Origin: UBA9926 sp913064795
GTDB taxonomy: Bacteria > Pseudomonadota > Gammaproteobacteria > Pseudomonadales > Azotimanducaceae
DNA length: 64,000 bases
Direction: 5' to 3'
Assembly: GCA_045560765.1 (NCBI GenBank)
Contig: JBJKZD010000008.1
Span: 85,933 to 149,932 of the forward strand
Position 1 is the stretch's first letter. Every line of letters starts with the position of its first letter. The position numbers and the translations under genes are program-made. Of the stretch, positions 46,026 to 55,473 are shown one piece after another. The notes under the pieces were generated by a model, which did not search any database, was not told the DNA's origin, and saw only the letters and a program-made list of their open reading frames with translations.

Positions 46026-46640
46026 CTATGCCCGCTCTAGAAGGCGCGCAAAAGCGGTGGCTGGCCGGCCCACAGCATCAATGACCTGTGCGGCGCAAGC
46101 CTCTGGACTTTGGCGACCCGTATCGACCTCAACATCATAGGTTTCGTGCGCGTGGCAGCTAATAAATTGTCCAGCAGCTGTGCCAGGAAACCGCCCGAGT
46201 CGCTGCGCCTCCCGGGCTTCAATAATCGCCAGATCGCAGCGAACGCCCACCAGTAGCACCTGGTTTGCGTTAAAAACCTCTAGATAGTCGTGCAGAAAAT
46301 CTGGCGTTAATAGGATGTCATCAATGATGATGTTAACCCCAGCGTCGATCATCGCTCGCATGGCTCGACGCATTCCCCGGAGCATCCTTTGGCCCTCTTC
46401 GCCAAACACAACTTCGGTAAAAGCCAGGTCGTGCGCGGTGTTGGGCACGACATTCAGACCGGCAGCGCCGGTTGTCCCTTGAGGGGCGTTGAGCCCGCGA
46501 TAATGATCCGGCAAACCGTCTCTAAATTGATCGAGGGCCATATGTTGCCAACAACCAGGGAGCGCTCGCTGGAGGTGTTTGGCGAGGGTTGTTTTGCCCG
46601 CGCTGGAGGTCCCGTTAAGTAGGATCACTGAAACTGTCAT
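46026..46640 (-). CDS. Chloramphenicol-phosphotransferase-like P-loop kinase
   Basis: 204 aa. VILLNGTSSAGKTTLAKHLQ is the P-loop. MALDQFRDGLP and the later IIIDDILLTPDFLHDYLEVF and LLVGVRCDLAIIEAREAQR match the CPT family, which phosphorylates chloramphenicol in Streptomyces but is widespread as an uncharacterised small-molecule kinase. ATG at 46640 preceded by GGGAGA. Resistance should not be assumed from the fold. Head-to-head with the acetyltransferase. Confidence 0.82.
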   Translation of the reverse strand: MTVSVILLNGTSSAGKTTLAKHLQRALPGCWQHMALDQFRDGLPDHYRGLNAPQGTTGAAGLNVVPNTAHDLAFTEVVFGEEGQRMLRGMRRAMRAMIDAGVNIIIDDILLTPDFLHDYLEVFNANQVLLVGVRCDLAIIEAREAQRLGRFPGTAAGQFISCHAHETYDVEVDTGRQSPEACAAQVIDAVGRPATAFARLLERA

Positions 46641-46731
46641 AGGCGGTCTCCCGCAGGTCTTGGCGGGTATGCTGGCATAGATCAAAGTCAATGTAACCCC
46701 TAAACTAGTCGCTTTTCATGGAGCCTCGCTG

Positions 46732-47442
46732 ATGCGCAAAGATCATCGACCTTACGGGGTCCACCGGTTCCAGAAACGCCTTGAGGCATGGTTGGCATCG
46801 CATTTTTTAGAACCGCAATTGGACGAATGTGGAACCGGCCTTGAAATCATCGGCGCTCGCTGGGTGTCGTTTTCGGGGCCAAAAATTCGATTGGGTCAGC
46901 ATGTACACATGATGGCGCTGAGAGATGCGCCGATTCGTCTCGCGGTATTTGAAGGTATGGGTGAGATCAGTGTCGGTGATCATGTCTTAATGAACCCGGG
47001 TGTACGCATTGTTTCCGCTGAGTCCATAACCATTGGAAAAGATTGCATGCTCGCGATGCACTGTCATCTATCGGATGCGGATTGGCACGATGTTGATCAT
47101 AGGATCTTCGCGCCCGGGAAAACCCGTGCAATTAACATCGGTGACAACGTTTGGCTGGGGGATGGCGTTCGGGTTTTGAAGGGGGTTACGATCGGCGACA
47201 ACACCATTGTAGGCGCCGGATCGGTTGTCACAAAAAGTTTACCCGATGATGTGATCGCTGGGGGTAATCCAGCTGTTGTGATCGGTGAGTTAGGGGTAGC
47301 GGACAGAAGCACCCGTGGGGCGTTGTTCAATATGGATCAGCCCTATGATGATTTTGCTGAAGCTTTTATGCGATCCAGACTAGAGGGCAATCGCTGGTCA
47401 GGTTGGCTAAAGTCGTTACTCAAGCCGGGCCCTCGGGATTGA
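46732..47442 (+). CDS. Hexapeptide-repeat acyltransferase (WbbJ/MaaT-like)
   Basis: 236 aa. Left-handed beta-helix from about 80 to 190: GDHVLMNPGVRIVSAESITI, GKDCMLAMHCHLSDADWHDV (active-site His), GDNVWLGDGVRVLKGVTIGD, NTIVGAGSVVTKSLPDDVIA and GGNPAVVIG end cap. Uses acetyl-CoA or a similar donor to O-acylate a sugar; the N-terminal domain is unusual. Separate from the capsule locus at 58 kb but could modify surface glycans. Confidence 0.86.
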   Translation: MRKDHRPYGVHRFQKRLEAWLASHFLEPQLDECGTGLEIIGARWVSFSGPKIRLGQHVHMMALRDAPIRLAVFEGMGEISVGDHVLMNPGVRIVSAESITIGKDCMLAMHCHLSDADWHDVDHRIFAPGKTRAINIGDNVWLGDGVRVLKGVTIGDNTIVGAGSVVTKSLPDDVIAGGNPAVVIGELGVADRSTRGALFNMDQPYDDFAEAFMRSRLEGNRWSGWLKSLLKPGPRD

Positions 47443-47521
47443 GGCATGGCGGCATGGCGGCTTGAGGGTTTGATGAGGGCGATTGCGTGATGATCGGGAA
47501 TGCGCTCTGAGACCTAAGTTG

Positions 47522-48445
47522 TTACAGAACCAAGCCCTGACGATCGATTACATAGTCCTGAGGAGATTTGCTTTGCAGGGCAGCGTGGGCGACTTTGCAG
47601 CCGAGGGTTGCGGCTCTTTCAAGGTCCAGCCCCTGAGCCAGCCCATAAATCAATCCGGCCCTAAAGGCATCGCCCGTGCCAGTGGCGTCATTGATGTCGG
47701 CCGTTTTGACAGCAGGCACCCTTTGAGGCTGTCCATCGAGAAAAAGATCAACACCCTCTGCTCCCCGGGTGATAAGTAGTTGAGGTGCGATCTGATTCAG
47801 CTCGGAGACCTCAAGCCCGAGGGTGGCGGTGATTACGGAAATCTCGTGCGCATTGCCGATGGTGTAGGTTGCTAAAGCCATTGCTGCAAGCAAGTCTGCT
47901 TTCGAGAATTCTGAAACCCACTGCCCGGGATCAAAAATAAAAGGTAATTTCAGTTCCGCCAAGTCATGGGCCTGGCGCATCATGAGGCCAGGCTCCTCCG
48001 GCCCGAGGATCGCGAGACTGATGTCCTCGATATTGGGCAGCTGACTGGGTCGTTTTCGATCGGCCGGGGTGGCATCGCCAGGATAGAAGCCGGTAATTTG
48101 ATTGCCATGGTCATCGCTAATGATGGTGCACCGTGCGCTGAAAGGGCTGTCATTCGCAATCGCCACGGAATCACAGTTAACGCCGTGGGCGCTGAGATGC
48201 CCCCGATAGTCTGTCTCAAAATCTAGGCCCGCATGGGATAATAACGTCACGGGCAGGCCGAGCATCGCGATGCCAAAACTGATATTACCGCCGCAACCGC
48301 CGAAACACGTGCGGTACTCATGGATCGGTAATGACGCATTGAGCGCTTCTACTTGATAATCAGTTTGATATTGGGCGAAGGAGCCTTTAAATCTCAGAAG
48401 TTGATCGATTGCAAGGCTTCCACACACTAAAATATGCGGCGGCAT
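47522..48445 (-). CDS. PfkB-family carbohydrate/adenosine kinase
   Basis: 307 aa. ILVCGSLAIDQLLRFKGSF start, FGGCGGNISFGIAMLGLPV substrate block, FDPGQWVSEFS, LLITRGAEGVDLF, and the anion-hole/catalytic motif NDATGTGDAFRAGL. The combination resembles bacterial adenosine-kinase-like members. Starts two bases after the threonine aldolase stop, so one operon. Nucleoside or sugar substrate unproven. Confidence 0.88.
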   Translation of the reverse strand: MPPHILVCGSLAIDQLLRFKGSFAQYQTDYQVEALNASLPIHEYRTCFGGCGGNISFGIAMLGLPVTLLSHAGLDFETDYRGHLSAHGVNCDSVAIANDSPFSARCTIISDDHGNQITGFYPGDATPADRKRPSQLPNIEDISLAILGPEEPGLMMRQAHDLAELKLPFIFDPGQWVSEFSKADLLAAMALATYTIGNAHEISVITATLGLEVSELNQIAPQLLITRGAEGVDLFLDGQPQRVPAVKTADINDATGTGDAFRAGLIYGLAQGLDLERAATLGCKVAHAALQSKSPQDYVIDRQGLVL

Positions 48446-48447
48446 GA

Positions 48448-49464
48448 TTAGTCATTCTCCAGGGTGTCGTTAGCACTAAAACGTTTGAAAGCGGCAATGA
48501 CCTGCTCGACGTCACCATCGCTGATGTCACGGTGCAGGACCAATCGATTTGTTGAGATAATAATCCCTTCTCCGAGCAAAAAAGCCTCTAATTTTGTGAC
48601 CTGGGTCTGGGACATGTTTAAAAAAACCATGTTGGTATCTACGGGCTTCGCCAGTTTAAGGCCAGTTAGACGCTCTAGGCTCGTCCCTAGATGGCGTGCT
48701 CTTCTATGGTCGTCCTTTAAGGTTTGGACGTTATGCTCAAGTGCGTGCAGACCCGCTGCAGCCAATATGCCGGCTTGACGCATGCCGCCGCCGAGCATCT
48801 TGCGCCAGCGCCTTGCTTGAGCGATCAGTTCGTCGCTACCGACCAATACCGAGCCTGCGGGCGCGCCTAATCCTTTAGAGAGACAAATTGACACTGAATC
48901 AAAGGGTTGGGCCAGCGCTTTGACATCAAGATCTAGCTTTACAGCCGCATTAAACAAACGAGCTCCATCTAGATGACACTTGAGGTTGAATCCTCGTGCT
49001 AAATTGGTTGCCTCAAGCATATAGTCTTGACTGACCGCCTGACCGGCCACGGTATTTTCGAGGCAGAGCAATCGTGTTTTCGCGAAGTGAAAGTCGTCAG
49101 GTTTAATAACGCGGGCGATGTCGGGCAGTGGAATCTCACCCGCTGCATTGAAGGCAACTGGCTGGGGTTGAATTCCCCCGAGTACGGCGCCGCCGCCGGC
49201 CTCATATTTATAGGTGTGAGCATCTTGACCCGCGATGTACTCATCGCCGCGTTGGCAATGGCTCAGCAGCGCGCACAGATTACTTTGTGTTCCAGAGGCT
49301 AAAAAGAGCCCAGCGGTCTTGCCCGTCATCGAGGCCAGTGTTTGTTCGAGGGTATTGACCGTAGGATCGTCACCGTAGACATCATCGCCTAAGGGAGCGT
49401 CAACCATCGCGGCGCGCATGGCTTGATCCGGTTGGGTGACGGTGTCGGAGCGAAGATCAATCAT
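48448..49464 (-). CDS. ltaE: Low-specificity L-threonine aldolase
   Basis: 338 aa, PLP enzyme splitting threonine (or allo-threonine) to glycine and acetaldehyde. MIDLRSDTVTQPDQAMRAAM start, GDDVYGDDPTVNTLE, FLASGTQSNLCALLSHC, HLDGARLFNAAV (PLP-binding Asp and Arg) and SVSICLSKGLGAPAGSVLVG with the Schiff-base Lys. Full family length. Upstream partner of the PfkB kinase. Confidence 0.93.
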   Translation of the reverse strand: MIDLRSDTVTQPDQAMRAAMVDAPLGDDVYGDDPTVNTLEQTLASMTGKTAGLFLASGTQSNLCALLSHCQRGDEYIAGQDAHTYKYEAGGGAVLGGIQPQPVAFNAAGEIPLPDIARVIKPDDFHFAKTRLLCLENTVAGQAVSQDYMLEATNLARGFNLKCHLDGARLFNAAVKLDLDVKALAQPFDSVSICLSKGLGAPAGSVLVGSDELIAQARRWRKMLGGGMRQAGILAAAGLHALEHNVQTLKDDHRRARHLGTSLERLTGLKLAKPVDTNMVFLNMSQTQVTKLEAFLLGEGIIISTNRLVLHRDISDGDVEQVIAAFKRFSANDTLEND

Positions 49465-50069
49465 CAGAGTACCTTGTGTGAATTTGCCCGACCCAAAATG
49501 GGGCCGACGGATTTAGCGAGCGCCGTTTTGCTGATCTCGTCTACTCTAACGGTGGGCGGCTCGCTTTCGCTTATTTCGAGACCAACACTAAAGCTGTGGT
49601 AGTTTAGGGTAAGGCTGTGGTGGTTCCAAATCGTCAAACAGGGTGGCTAGAGGGTCTGCTCAAAGGGTCAGTGGATTGATTGCGAGTTCGACTGATATGG
49701 CAGCGGTTCGGCAGCGGGGCGGTTTATTTCAACTGGAGCGGAGTTCATGACTCACCCACCAAACTACGATCATGTTTTGAGTGTCAACTCTACTGATTTC
49801 CAAGCTTCTGAGTTCTGAGCTTCTAGTTTCAAGCTTCAAACTTCAAACTTCAAACTTCAAAGCTTCTAAGTTAAAAGTTCCTAAGTTAAAAGCTTCTGGG
49901 TTCAAAGCTTTTAAAACGAGGGTCTGAGACCGTCTTTCGACGGCGGTTATCGATGATTATTTGCAGTCTTGAATGTTGATTGCCACTGAAGGCAAAGACA
50001 ATTCCATAATAGATCCGTACACTTGTCGGCGGAATCAAAACTTTAGCGTAATAAGGGATCGAAGACAGG
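49465..50069. other. Divergent gap with heptad array
   Basis: About 600 bases between ltaE and the riboflavin synthase gene. The main content is the array at 49801-49912. I looked for an FMN riboswitch (RFN element) before ribE and did not find its conserved blocks. Confidence 0.5.
49801..49912. repeat. Heptad-phased repeat tract (AAACTTC/AAGCTTC family)
   Basis: Three perfect AAACTTC units at 49838-49858 flanked on both sides by degenerate 7-bp relatives (AAGCTTC, TAGTTTC, GAGCTTC, GAGTTCT, TAAGTTA, AAAGTTC, GGGTTCA). The period of seven mostly holds across the tract. Intergenic, strongly biased between strands. Confidence 0.8.
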
Positions 50070-50720
50070 ATGTATACCGGTATTGTTCAAGCTTGCTTAG
50101 AAATACAATTGGCCGATCGGAAGCCCGGGTTACTGACCTTTGGGTTGACGTTGCCACCTGAGCTGAGTGAGGCGGTGACTTTAGGCGCGAGCATAGCGGT
50201 CAATGGCTGCTGCTTTACCGTGACCTCGATGGCGCCCAAAGGTCAGGGTTTAGACGTAACCTTTGATGCGATCGCAGAGACCCAGGCGCTGACCAACCTC
50301 CGTGACATTGAGGTCGGGACTCAGGTCAATGTAGAGCGTTCTGCAAAACAGGATGTCGAAATTGGTGGCCACGTTCTCTCCGGGCACATCATCGATACGG
50401 CAACAGTTGCAGATATCGAGTTCACCGAAAACAACTGCCGGATGTCGTTTAAGGCCGGTGCAGCCTGGTTAAAATATGTTTTTGAGAAGGGTTATCTGGC
50501 GATTAACGGTGCCAGTCTCACCGTGGCAGCAATTGACCGGGATGCTGGAACCTTCGCAATTAACTTGATCCCTGAGACATTAAAACGGACCAATTTTTCC
50601 ACGCTTCAGGTAGGCGACGCGGTCAATATCGAAGTGGAGTCTCAATCACAGGTCATCGTTGATACCGTCGAGCGGATCATGGCCGAGCGTTACGCCGCTG
50701 AGACGACTGCCCAAAGCTAG
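50070..50720 (+). CDS. ribE: Riboflavin synthase, alpha subunit
   Basis: 216 aa, two lumazine-binding barrels. MYTGIVQAC start (family MFTGIV), VNGCCFTVTSM, DIEVGTQVNVERSAKQ, GGHVLSGHIIDTATV between the barrels, then the second repeat YLAINGASLTVAAID, INLIPETLKRTNFSTLQVGD and VNIEVE. Dismutates two 6,7-dimethyl-8-ribityllumazine molecules to riboflavin. Monocistronic, without the other rib genes nearby and without a visible FMN riboswitch. Confidence 0.94.
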   Translation: MYTGIVQACLEIQLADRKPGLLTFGLTLPPELSEAVTLGASIAVNGCCFTVTSMAPKGQGLDVTFDAIAETQALTNLRDIEVGTQVNVERSAKQDVEIGGHVLSGHIIDTATVADIEFTENNCRMSFKAGAAWLKYVFEKGYLAINGASLTVAAIDRDAGTFAINLIPETLKRTNFSTLQVGDAVNIEVESQSQVIVDTVERIMAERYAAETTAQS

Positions 50721-51427
50721 GCCGCGGAAAAAGCCGGCACAGAGCATAGGTCATTGTGCTCAAAGGTCGTCCGCGACTTGATTGCCAGTTCTGCTGAATA
50801 GAGGGCAGTCCAGAGAAAGCAATCGATGCCCTGTGAAGTGCATTTCCATCTCTTCGATGCAGACTCCGAGTCTGCGCCAATCCGTCACTGCTGTTTAATC
50901 AGGACGACTATTCCGACTAGGGGTTGGTCGTCAGGCTAGGTTTTCACCATCCCCCATTGATTGTCAAAACCAGGGCGCCTCATCGGTCAGGGCCGACCCG
51001 CGCTTCACGGGTTTTCTCCACGCGATGCTTTTTCCAGCTCAAGACTGATTTTTTTGGTTCAGGGGCCTTCTTGGTTCAGGGGCTGTTTCCTGGCTCAAGG
51101 CTGTTCTCTTAGCTCAAGGCTGTTCTCTTGGCTCAAGGCTGTTCTCTTAGCTCAAGGCTGTTGGCCAGCTTCTGCGTTGCATTTCAAGTAAAGCCGCTTT
51201 TTCCAGTTATAGGGTGTTGTGGACAAAGCAACCGATTAGTGGGGCGGGCAACTTGATGACTCGAGCATCAAGCAGATAACTAGGCCCCCAATGAGAGAAT
51301 GTGCGCAGCAAACCATTAAAAGAGTGCTAAGGCTATGCGGGTTGTTTAGAATGTCGTCGAGGCTCACGACACTTGGCTGTCACGGCTTCAATATCGTAAC
51401 GATCGACCCAAAGACAGTTTTCGAGAT
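50721..51427. other. Intergenic gap with 19-bp array
   Basis: About 700 bases between ribE and cysS, containing the 19-bp repeat tract. Open frames across the tract are products of the repeat and lack ribosome sites. Confidence 0.5.
51036..51163. repeat. 19-bp tandem repeat with degenerate flank
   Basis: Unit GCTCAAGGCTGTTCTCTTA: copies at 51093-51111, 51112-51130 (one change at the last base) and 51131-51149, and a partial fourth to about 51161. The left flank holds diverged copies of the same core (GGTTCAGGGGC, GGCTGTTTCCTGGCTC). Intergenic, upstream of cysS by about 270 bases. Confidence 0.88.
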
Positions 51428-52813
51428 ATGACAGCGCAACCCCTTCAGTTATTCGATACCTATGAACGCAAGTTGCGACGGTTTGAGCCGCTTGAAGGCA
51501 ACACCGTCAGGATCTACGCCTGCGGGCCGACGGTCTACAATTATGCGCATATTGGTAATCTGCGGACCTACATTTTTGAAGACTTGCTGCGGCGGGTGCT
51601 TGAATTCAATGGTTTTGAAGTCCAGCTCGTCATGAACATTACTGACGTAGGGCATCTGACCTCTGATGCGGACTCGGGTGACGATAAAATGGAGCTGGGT
51701 GCCAAGCGTATGGGAATGACGGCTTGGGATTTAGCCGCGCTGTACACCCAGGCCTTTCAAGAGGATCTCGAGCGGCTCAATATCAAACCGCCCCACATTT
51801 GGTGTAAAGCGACAGACCATATCGATGAACAAATCGAGTTCGTCCAGGATCTCGAGCGTAAGGGGTATACGTACCAAACCACCGACGGCGTTTATTTTGA
51901 TTCTCAAAAGCTCGATAGCTACGGCTATTTGGCCCGGCTTGATGTCGAGGGGTTACGCGAGGGAGCCCGGGTCGAGCCGGGTGCCCGCCGTTTTGTTACC
52001 GATTTTGCACTGTGGAAGTTTTCGGCACCCGAGGACGCTCGTCAGATGGAATGGGACAGTCCCTGGGGACGAGGATTTCCAGGATGGCATATTGAGTGTT
52101 CTGCAATGTCGGCTAAGTACTTAGGGGATTTCTTTGATATTCATTGTGGGGGTGAGGACCATATACCCATTCATCATACCAATGAGATCGCGCAGACCGA
52201 GGCCAGTCGAGGTACTCGGCTTGCGAACTTCTGGATGCACGGTTACTTTCTTCAACTCGATAGCGCAAAAATGTCTAAGTCGACGGGAGACTTTTTGACC
52301 CTGTCAAAACTTCCGGAAAACGGCATCGACCCCTTGGTCTACCGTTATTTCTGTATGACCGCACATTACCGCACGCAGATGTCTTTTAGTTGGGAAAGCT
52401 TAAAGGCCAGTCAGACTGCGCTCAATCGTTTGTATCAAGCCGCTTTTGATTGGGGTGAACCCGGCGATGTGCTCGAAGATTTTGTTGAGCGGTTCTTAAA
52501 AGAAATCAATGATGATTTAAATTTCCCTCGGGCCTTGGCCGTGGTTTGGGACTTGGTCAAAGCGGATGCTGCGCCTAAGGATAAGAAAGCTACACTTTTG
52601 GCACTGGAGCCATTGTTGGGGCTCAATATCAAAGCGTGGCAACCGAAAAAGACGGAAGTTCCAGCGGAAATTTTGGCGATGGTTGAGGCCAGGCAGCAGG
52701 CGCGTGCCTCCAAAAACTTTGAGGAGAGCGATCGCCTGCGCGGCGAGGTCGAAGCCCTGGGTTATCAGATCGAAGACACCCGCGAGGGCCCTAAGGTGAC
52801 CGCGGTCGCGTGA
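51428..52813 (+). CDS. cysS: Cysteinyl-tRNA synthetase
   Basis: 461 aa, normal length. IYACGPTVYNYAHIGNLRTY contains the zinc Cys and the HIGH-type HIGN motif. FPGWHIECSAMS and CGGEDHIPIHHTNEIAQ carry the other zinc ligands. KMSKSTGDF is the KMSKS loop. DALR-type C-terminal helices end in KNFEESDRLRGEVEALGY. Class I synthetase charging tRNA-Cys in the cytosol. No T-box or leader recognised. Confidence 0.96.
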   Translation: MTAQPLQLFDTYERKLRRFEPLEGNTVRIYACGPTVYNYAHIGNLRTYIFEDLLRRVLEFNGFEVQLVMNITDVGHLTSDADSGDDKMELGAKRMGMTAWDLAALYTQAFQEDLERLNIKPPHIWCKATDHIDEQIEFVQDLERKGYTYQTTDGVYFDSQKLDSYGYLARLDVEGLREGARVEPGARRFVTDFALWKFSAPEDARQMEWDSPWGRGFPGWHIECSAMSAKYLGDFFDIHCGGEDHIPIHHTNEIAQTEASRGTRLANFWMHGYFLQLDSAKMSKSTGDFLTLSKLPENGIDPLVYRYFCMTAHYRTQMSFSWESLKASQTALNRLYQAAFDWGEPGDVLEDFVERFLKEINDDLNFPRALAVVWDLVKADAAPKDKKATLLALEPLLGLNIKAWQPKKTEVPAEILAMVEARQQARASKNFEESDRLRGEVEALGYQIEDTREGPKVTAVA

Positions 52814-52951
52814 CTTAGACTGAGAAAGCCCCGCACAAAACCAGGATCATGCTGTTGGTTCGAGTTAGGCAGAGTTTGTCAGTCGCTTCCCGCTGTCTAA
52901 GTCGCACTCGCTTTTGAAGAAGTAGGCGACTGACTAGGTCTTTTAAGGATA

Positions 52952-53786
52952 ATGAACATGCAACCTTCAAATTCCAACGAAATGACGGGGAAGTTTTTTG
53001 TCGACCTTGCCAACCGTCAGGCTGCCCTCGACACATTGCTTTGCGTGGGGCTCGATCCAGATCTGAGCAAACTGCCCGAACCCTATCTAGCGTGCGCTGA
53101 CCCTATTCTTACCTTTTGTAAGGATGTGATCGACGCGACCTACGACCTCGTGGGCTGTTTCAAGCCGCAGTTCGCGCACTTCGCTGCCGCAGAAGCTCTG
53201 CCTGCTTTACGAGAGGTCATTGCTTATTGTCACGATAAAAATGTGCCGGTGATCCTAGATGCCAAGCGCGGCGATGTCGGAAGTACATCGAGTTTTTACG
53301 CGCGTGAAGCTTACGACGTTTATGACGCGGATGCTGTGACCGTTAATCCTTATCTGGGCGGTGACTCCCTAGAACCATTTTTAGAGCGCACAGACAAAGG
53401 CGTTATTTTACTCTGCCGGACATCCAACCCTGGAGGCGCAGATCTACAGAATTTGAGGCTTGCCTCTGGTGTCGAAGTCTATGAACACATCGCAAGTCTG
53501 GCAGCGAAGCAGTGGAACGGCAATGAACAATGTGGGGTTGGTCGTTGGCGCGACGCGGCCCGAGGAGCTCAAGCGGGTCAGGGCAATTGTTGGAGACATG
53601 ACGCTGCTGCTGCCGGGGATCGGTGCGCAAGGCGGAGATATTGCCGCGAGCTTAGCGGCGGGTGCGGGAGGGGGGTTAATCGTGTCGTCCTCACGGGCAG
53701 TGCTATACCCGGAGGGCGGTGAGATGCAAGCTGTGCGTTCGGAGGCAGAAAAAACACGCCGATCTTTAAATCAACACCGTCAGTGA
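52952..53786 (+). CDS. pyrF: Orotidine-5'-phosphate decarboxylase (group 2), frameshifted
   Basis: About 277 aa when repaired. LLCVGLDPDLSKLPEP, KPQFAHFAAAEALPALREV, VILDAKRGDVGSTSSFYA (catalytic DxKxxD) and VTVNPYLGGDSLEPFL lie in the first frame. Near 53515-53528 one extra base shifts it; NVGLVVGATRPEELKRVR, LLLPGIGAQGGD and GLIVSSSRAVLYP follow in the next frame to the stop at 53786. Final step of UMP synthesis. A break in such a gene is more likely a sequence error than a real loss. The next gene's GTG overlaps the stop (GTGA). Confidence 0.9.
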
Positions 53787-54160
53787 AAACCGTCGGCCTA
53801 GTCGCAAGGGTAATGCTTCTGATCGCCGTTGCCTTAATTTTGTGGCTGGCACTGACGCCGAATCCTCCCCGAGCAGGAGGCCTTTTTGATCTTGATAAGG
53901 TCAATCACATCATCGCCTTTTTTGTTCTTGCAGGATTGATGGAATACGCTTTTCCCAATCTGGCGGGTTGGGCGATTAAACTGCTTCCGCTGGTGGCCTT
54001 TGGGCTTGCAATCGAGATGCTTCAATTTTGGATCGGTTATCGGTATTTCGAATGGATGGATCTGGTAGCCGATGGGGTGGGGTTATTGTTGTTTTGGATC
54101 GTGCGGGGCAAGATCAGGGCGGCGGTTGATCCGATGATTCAAAGGGTGACAAAAGACTAA
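53783..54160 (+). CDS. VanZ-like family membrane protein
   Basis: 125 aa with about four helices. WLALTPNPPRAGG, DLDKVNHIIAFFVLAGLMEY, GLAIEMLQFWIGYRYFEWMD and LVADGVGLLLFWIV follow the VanZ pattern (DKxxHxxAFxxL, ExxQxFxxxRxFxxxDxxxN-like). Function of chromosomal VanZ-like proteins outside vancomycin and teicoplanin resistance is unknown. Translationally coupled to pyrF. Confidence 0.85.
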   Translation: MKTVGLVARVMLLIAVALILWLALTPNPPRAGGLFDLDKVNHIIAFFVLAGLMEYAFPNLAGWAIKLLPLVAFGLAIEMLQFWIGYRYFEWMDLVADGVGLLLFWIVRGKIRAAVDPMIQRVTKD

Positions 54161-54327
54161 CCGCACCTTGTCCCCCAACTTCTTGCTCGTTTATCGCGGG
54201 CTGACTGTCTTCTGAGGATAAGCGGTTCCGCTTACGCTGTTAACGAGTAGAAGATAGCGTCAAAAGTCCCTTGCGCTGCTCTTAGGTGGGTACCGGGTTG
54301 CACGGTTTAAGGCGCTTTGATCAACTT

Positions 54328-55140
54328 TTAATTGAAACCAGCCCAAATGGGACAGTGATCCGAGGGTTTGGTCATGCCCCGCACCTCGTAATCGATGCCA
54401 GCGCTGTCCAAACATTGCATCATCGTAGCGGTCGCTAAAATCAGATCGATTCGGAGCCCGCGTTTGGGTTCGCGTTCGAAGCCCTTACTCCGATAATCAA
54501 ACCAGCTGAAGCGGTCATCGATTTCAGGGTGCAAAGTGCGATAGGTGTCGGATAGCCCCCAGTCCGAGAGCTCGCCAAGCCATTCTCGCTCTTCGGGCAG
54601 AAAACTGGTTTTGCCGTCTCGTAGCCAACGCTTCTGGTTGTCAGCGCCAATGCCAATGTCTCGATCAACCGGCGCAATATTCATGTCGCCCATCACAACC
54701 AGCTTGTCCTTAGGACTGTATTGGGTTTTCAGAAGGTCGATGAGGCCTCGATAAAATGCAATTTTGGCGGGGAACTTAGTGGGGTGGGTTCGGCTCTCGC
54801 CTTGGGGGAAGTAGCCGTTAATCACCGTCACGGCGCCGTGGCCTTGGAGGTCATAAGTGCCGGTGATTAATCTTCGTTGGGAATCCTCGACGTCTTCAGG
54901 TAACCCTTTGATGACCTTGCTGGGCGGTTGTTTTGATAGCAGGGCGACCCCGTAGTGGGTTTTTTGACCGTAAAATTCGGCGTGGTAGCCGAGTTCCCCA
55001 ATCATTTCGGTGGGGAAGTCTTCATCCGTCACTTTTGTTTCTTGGATCCCGATCACATCAGGATTGTGCGTATTGATGAGCGCCTCGAGCTGGTGCCCGC
55101 GCATGCGGATACTGTTGGTGTTAAAAGATATGAGCTTCAT
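54328..55140 (-). CDS. xthA: Exodeoxyribonuclease III-type AP endonuclease
   Basis: 270 aa. MKLISFNTNSIRMRGHQLEA start, IGIQETKVTDEDFP with the metal Glu, YFPQGESRTHPTKFPAK, VVMGDMNIAPVDRDIG (catalytic Asp and Asn), GLRIDLILAT and KPSDHCPIWAGF (final His). Acts in base-excision repair at abasic sites. ATG at 55140 chosen over a GTG three codons earlier. Endonuclease/exonuclease/phosphatase fold complete. Assignment to XthA rather than another ExoIII paralogue is by overall pattern. Confidence 0.9.
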   Translation of the reverse strand: MKLISFNTNSIRMRGHQLEALINTHNPDVIGIQETKVTDEDFPTEMIGELGYHAEFYGQKTHYGVALLSKQPPSKVIKGLPEDVEDSQRRLITGTYDLQGHGAVTVINGYFPQGESRTHPTKFPAKIAFYRGLIDLLKTQYSPKDKLVVMGDMNIAPVDRDIGIGADNQKRWLRDGKTSFLPEEREWLGELSDWGLSDTYRTLHPEIDDRFSWFDYRSKGFEREPKRGLRIDLILATATMMQCLDSAGIDYEVRGMTKPSDHCPIWAGFN

Positions 55141-55473
55141 AAACTGCACCTGAATCGAAATTGGGCCTAGACTGATTAGGTGCGAGTTTAACGTACCTCA
55201 GGATAAGTCGGCCAAAAATATTGCAAGGGAACCGCGAGTTTTGGCTATAGGATATTTGGGGGACGTCGTTTGGCGCAGAGACAATAACGACGAGGTGGAA
55301 TCGATAAGTTCTGCTGTTCGATCAATGGAGCCTTGTCGAACAGCCAAATGCTTGTGTCGATTACCTCACGGATAGCCCCGATAGGCAGTCATCAGTCGAG
55401 AAGTCTGGAGACGCAGTGCCAGCGCCGGGGCCAGCACTTCGAGTTCGACATTCAACAATTTTAAGGAAGGCGT
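55141..55473. other. Intergenic gap
   Basis: About 330 bases between the xthA-like gene and the zinc-ribbon gene. Nothing recognised. Confidence 0.4.

Noticed and set aside
46026..46640. Antibiotic-resistance call for the CPT-like kinase
   Set aside because: The fold is widespread in environmental bacteria; nothing in the sequence or neighbours shows chloramphenicol as substrate.
49465..50069. FMN riboswitch upstream of ribE
   Set aside because: The conserved RFN sequence blocks are not present in this gap.
50961..51191. Open frame with repeated SSRLFSWLKAVLLAQG-type text
   Set aside because: It is the translation of the 19-bp array; no ribosome site and low complexity.
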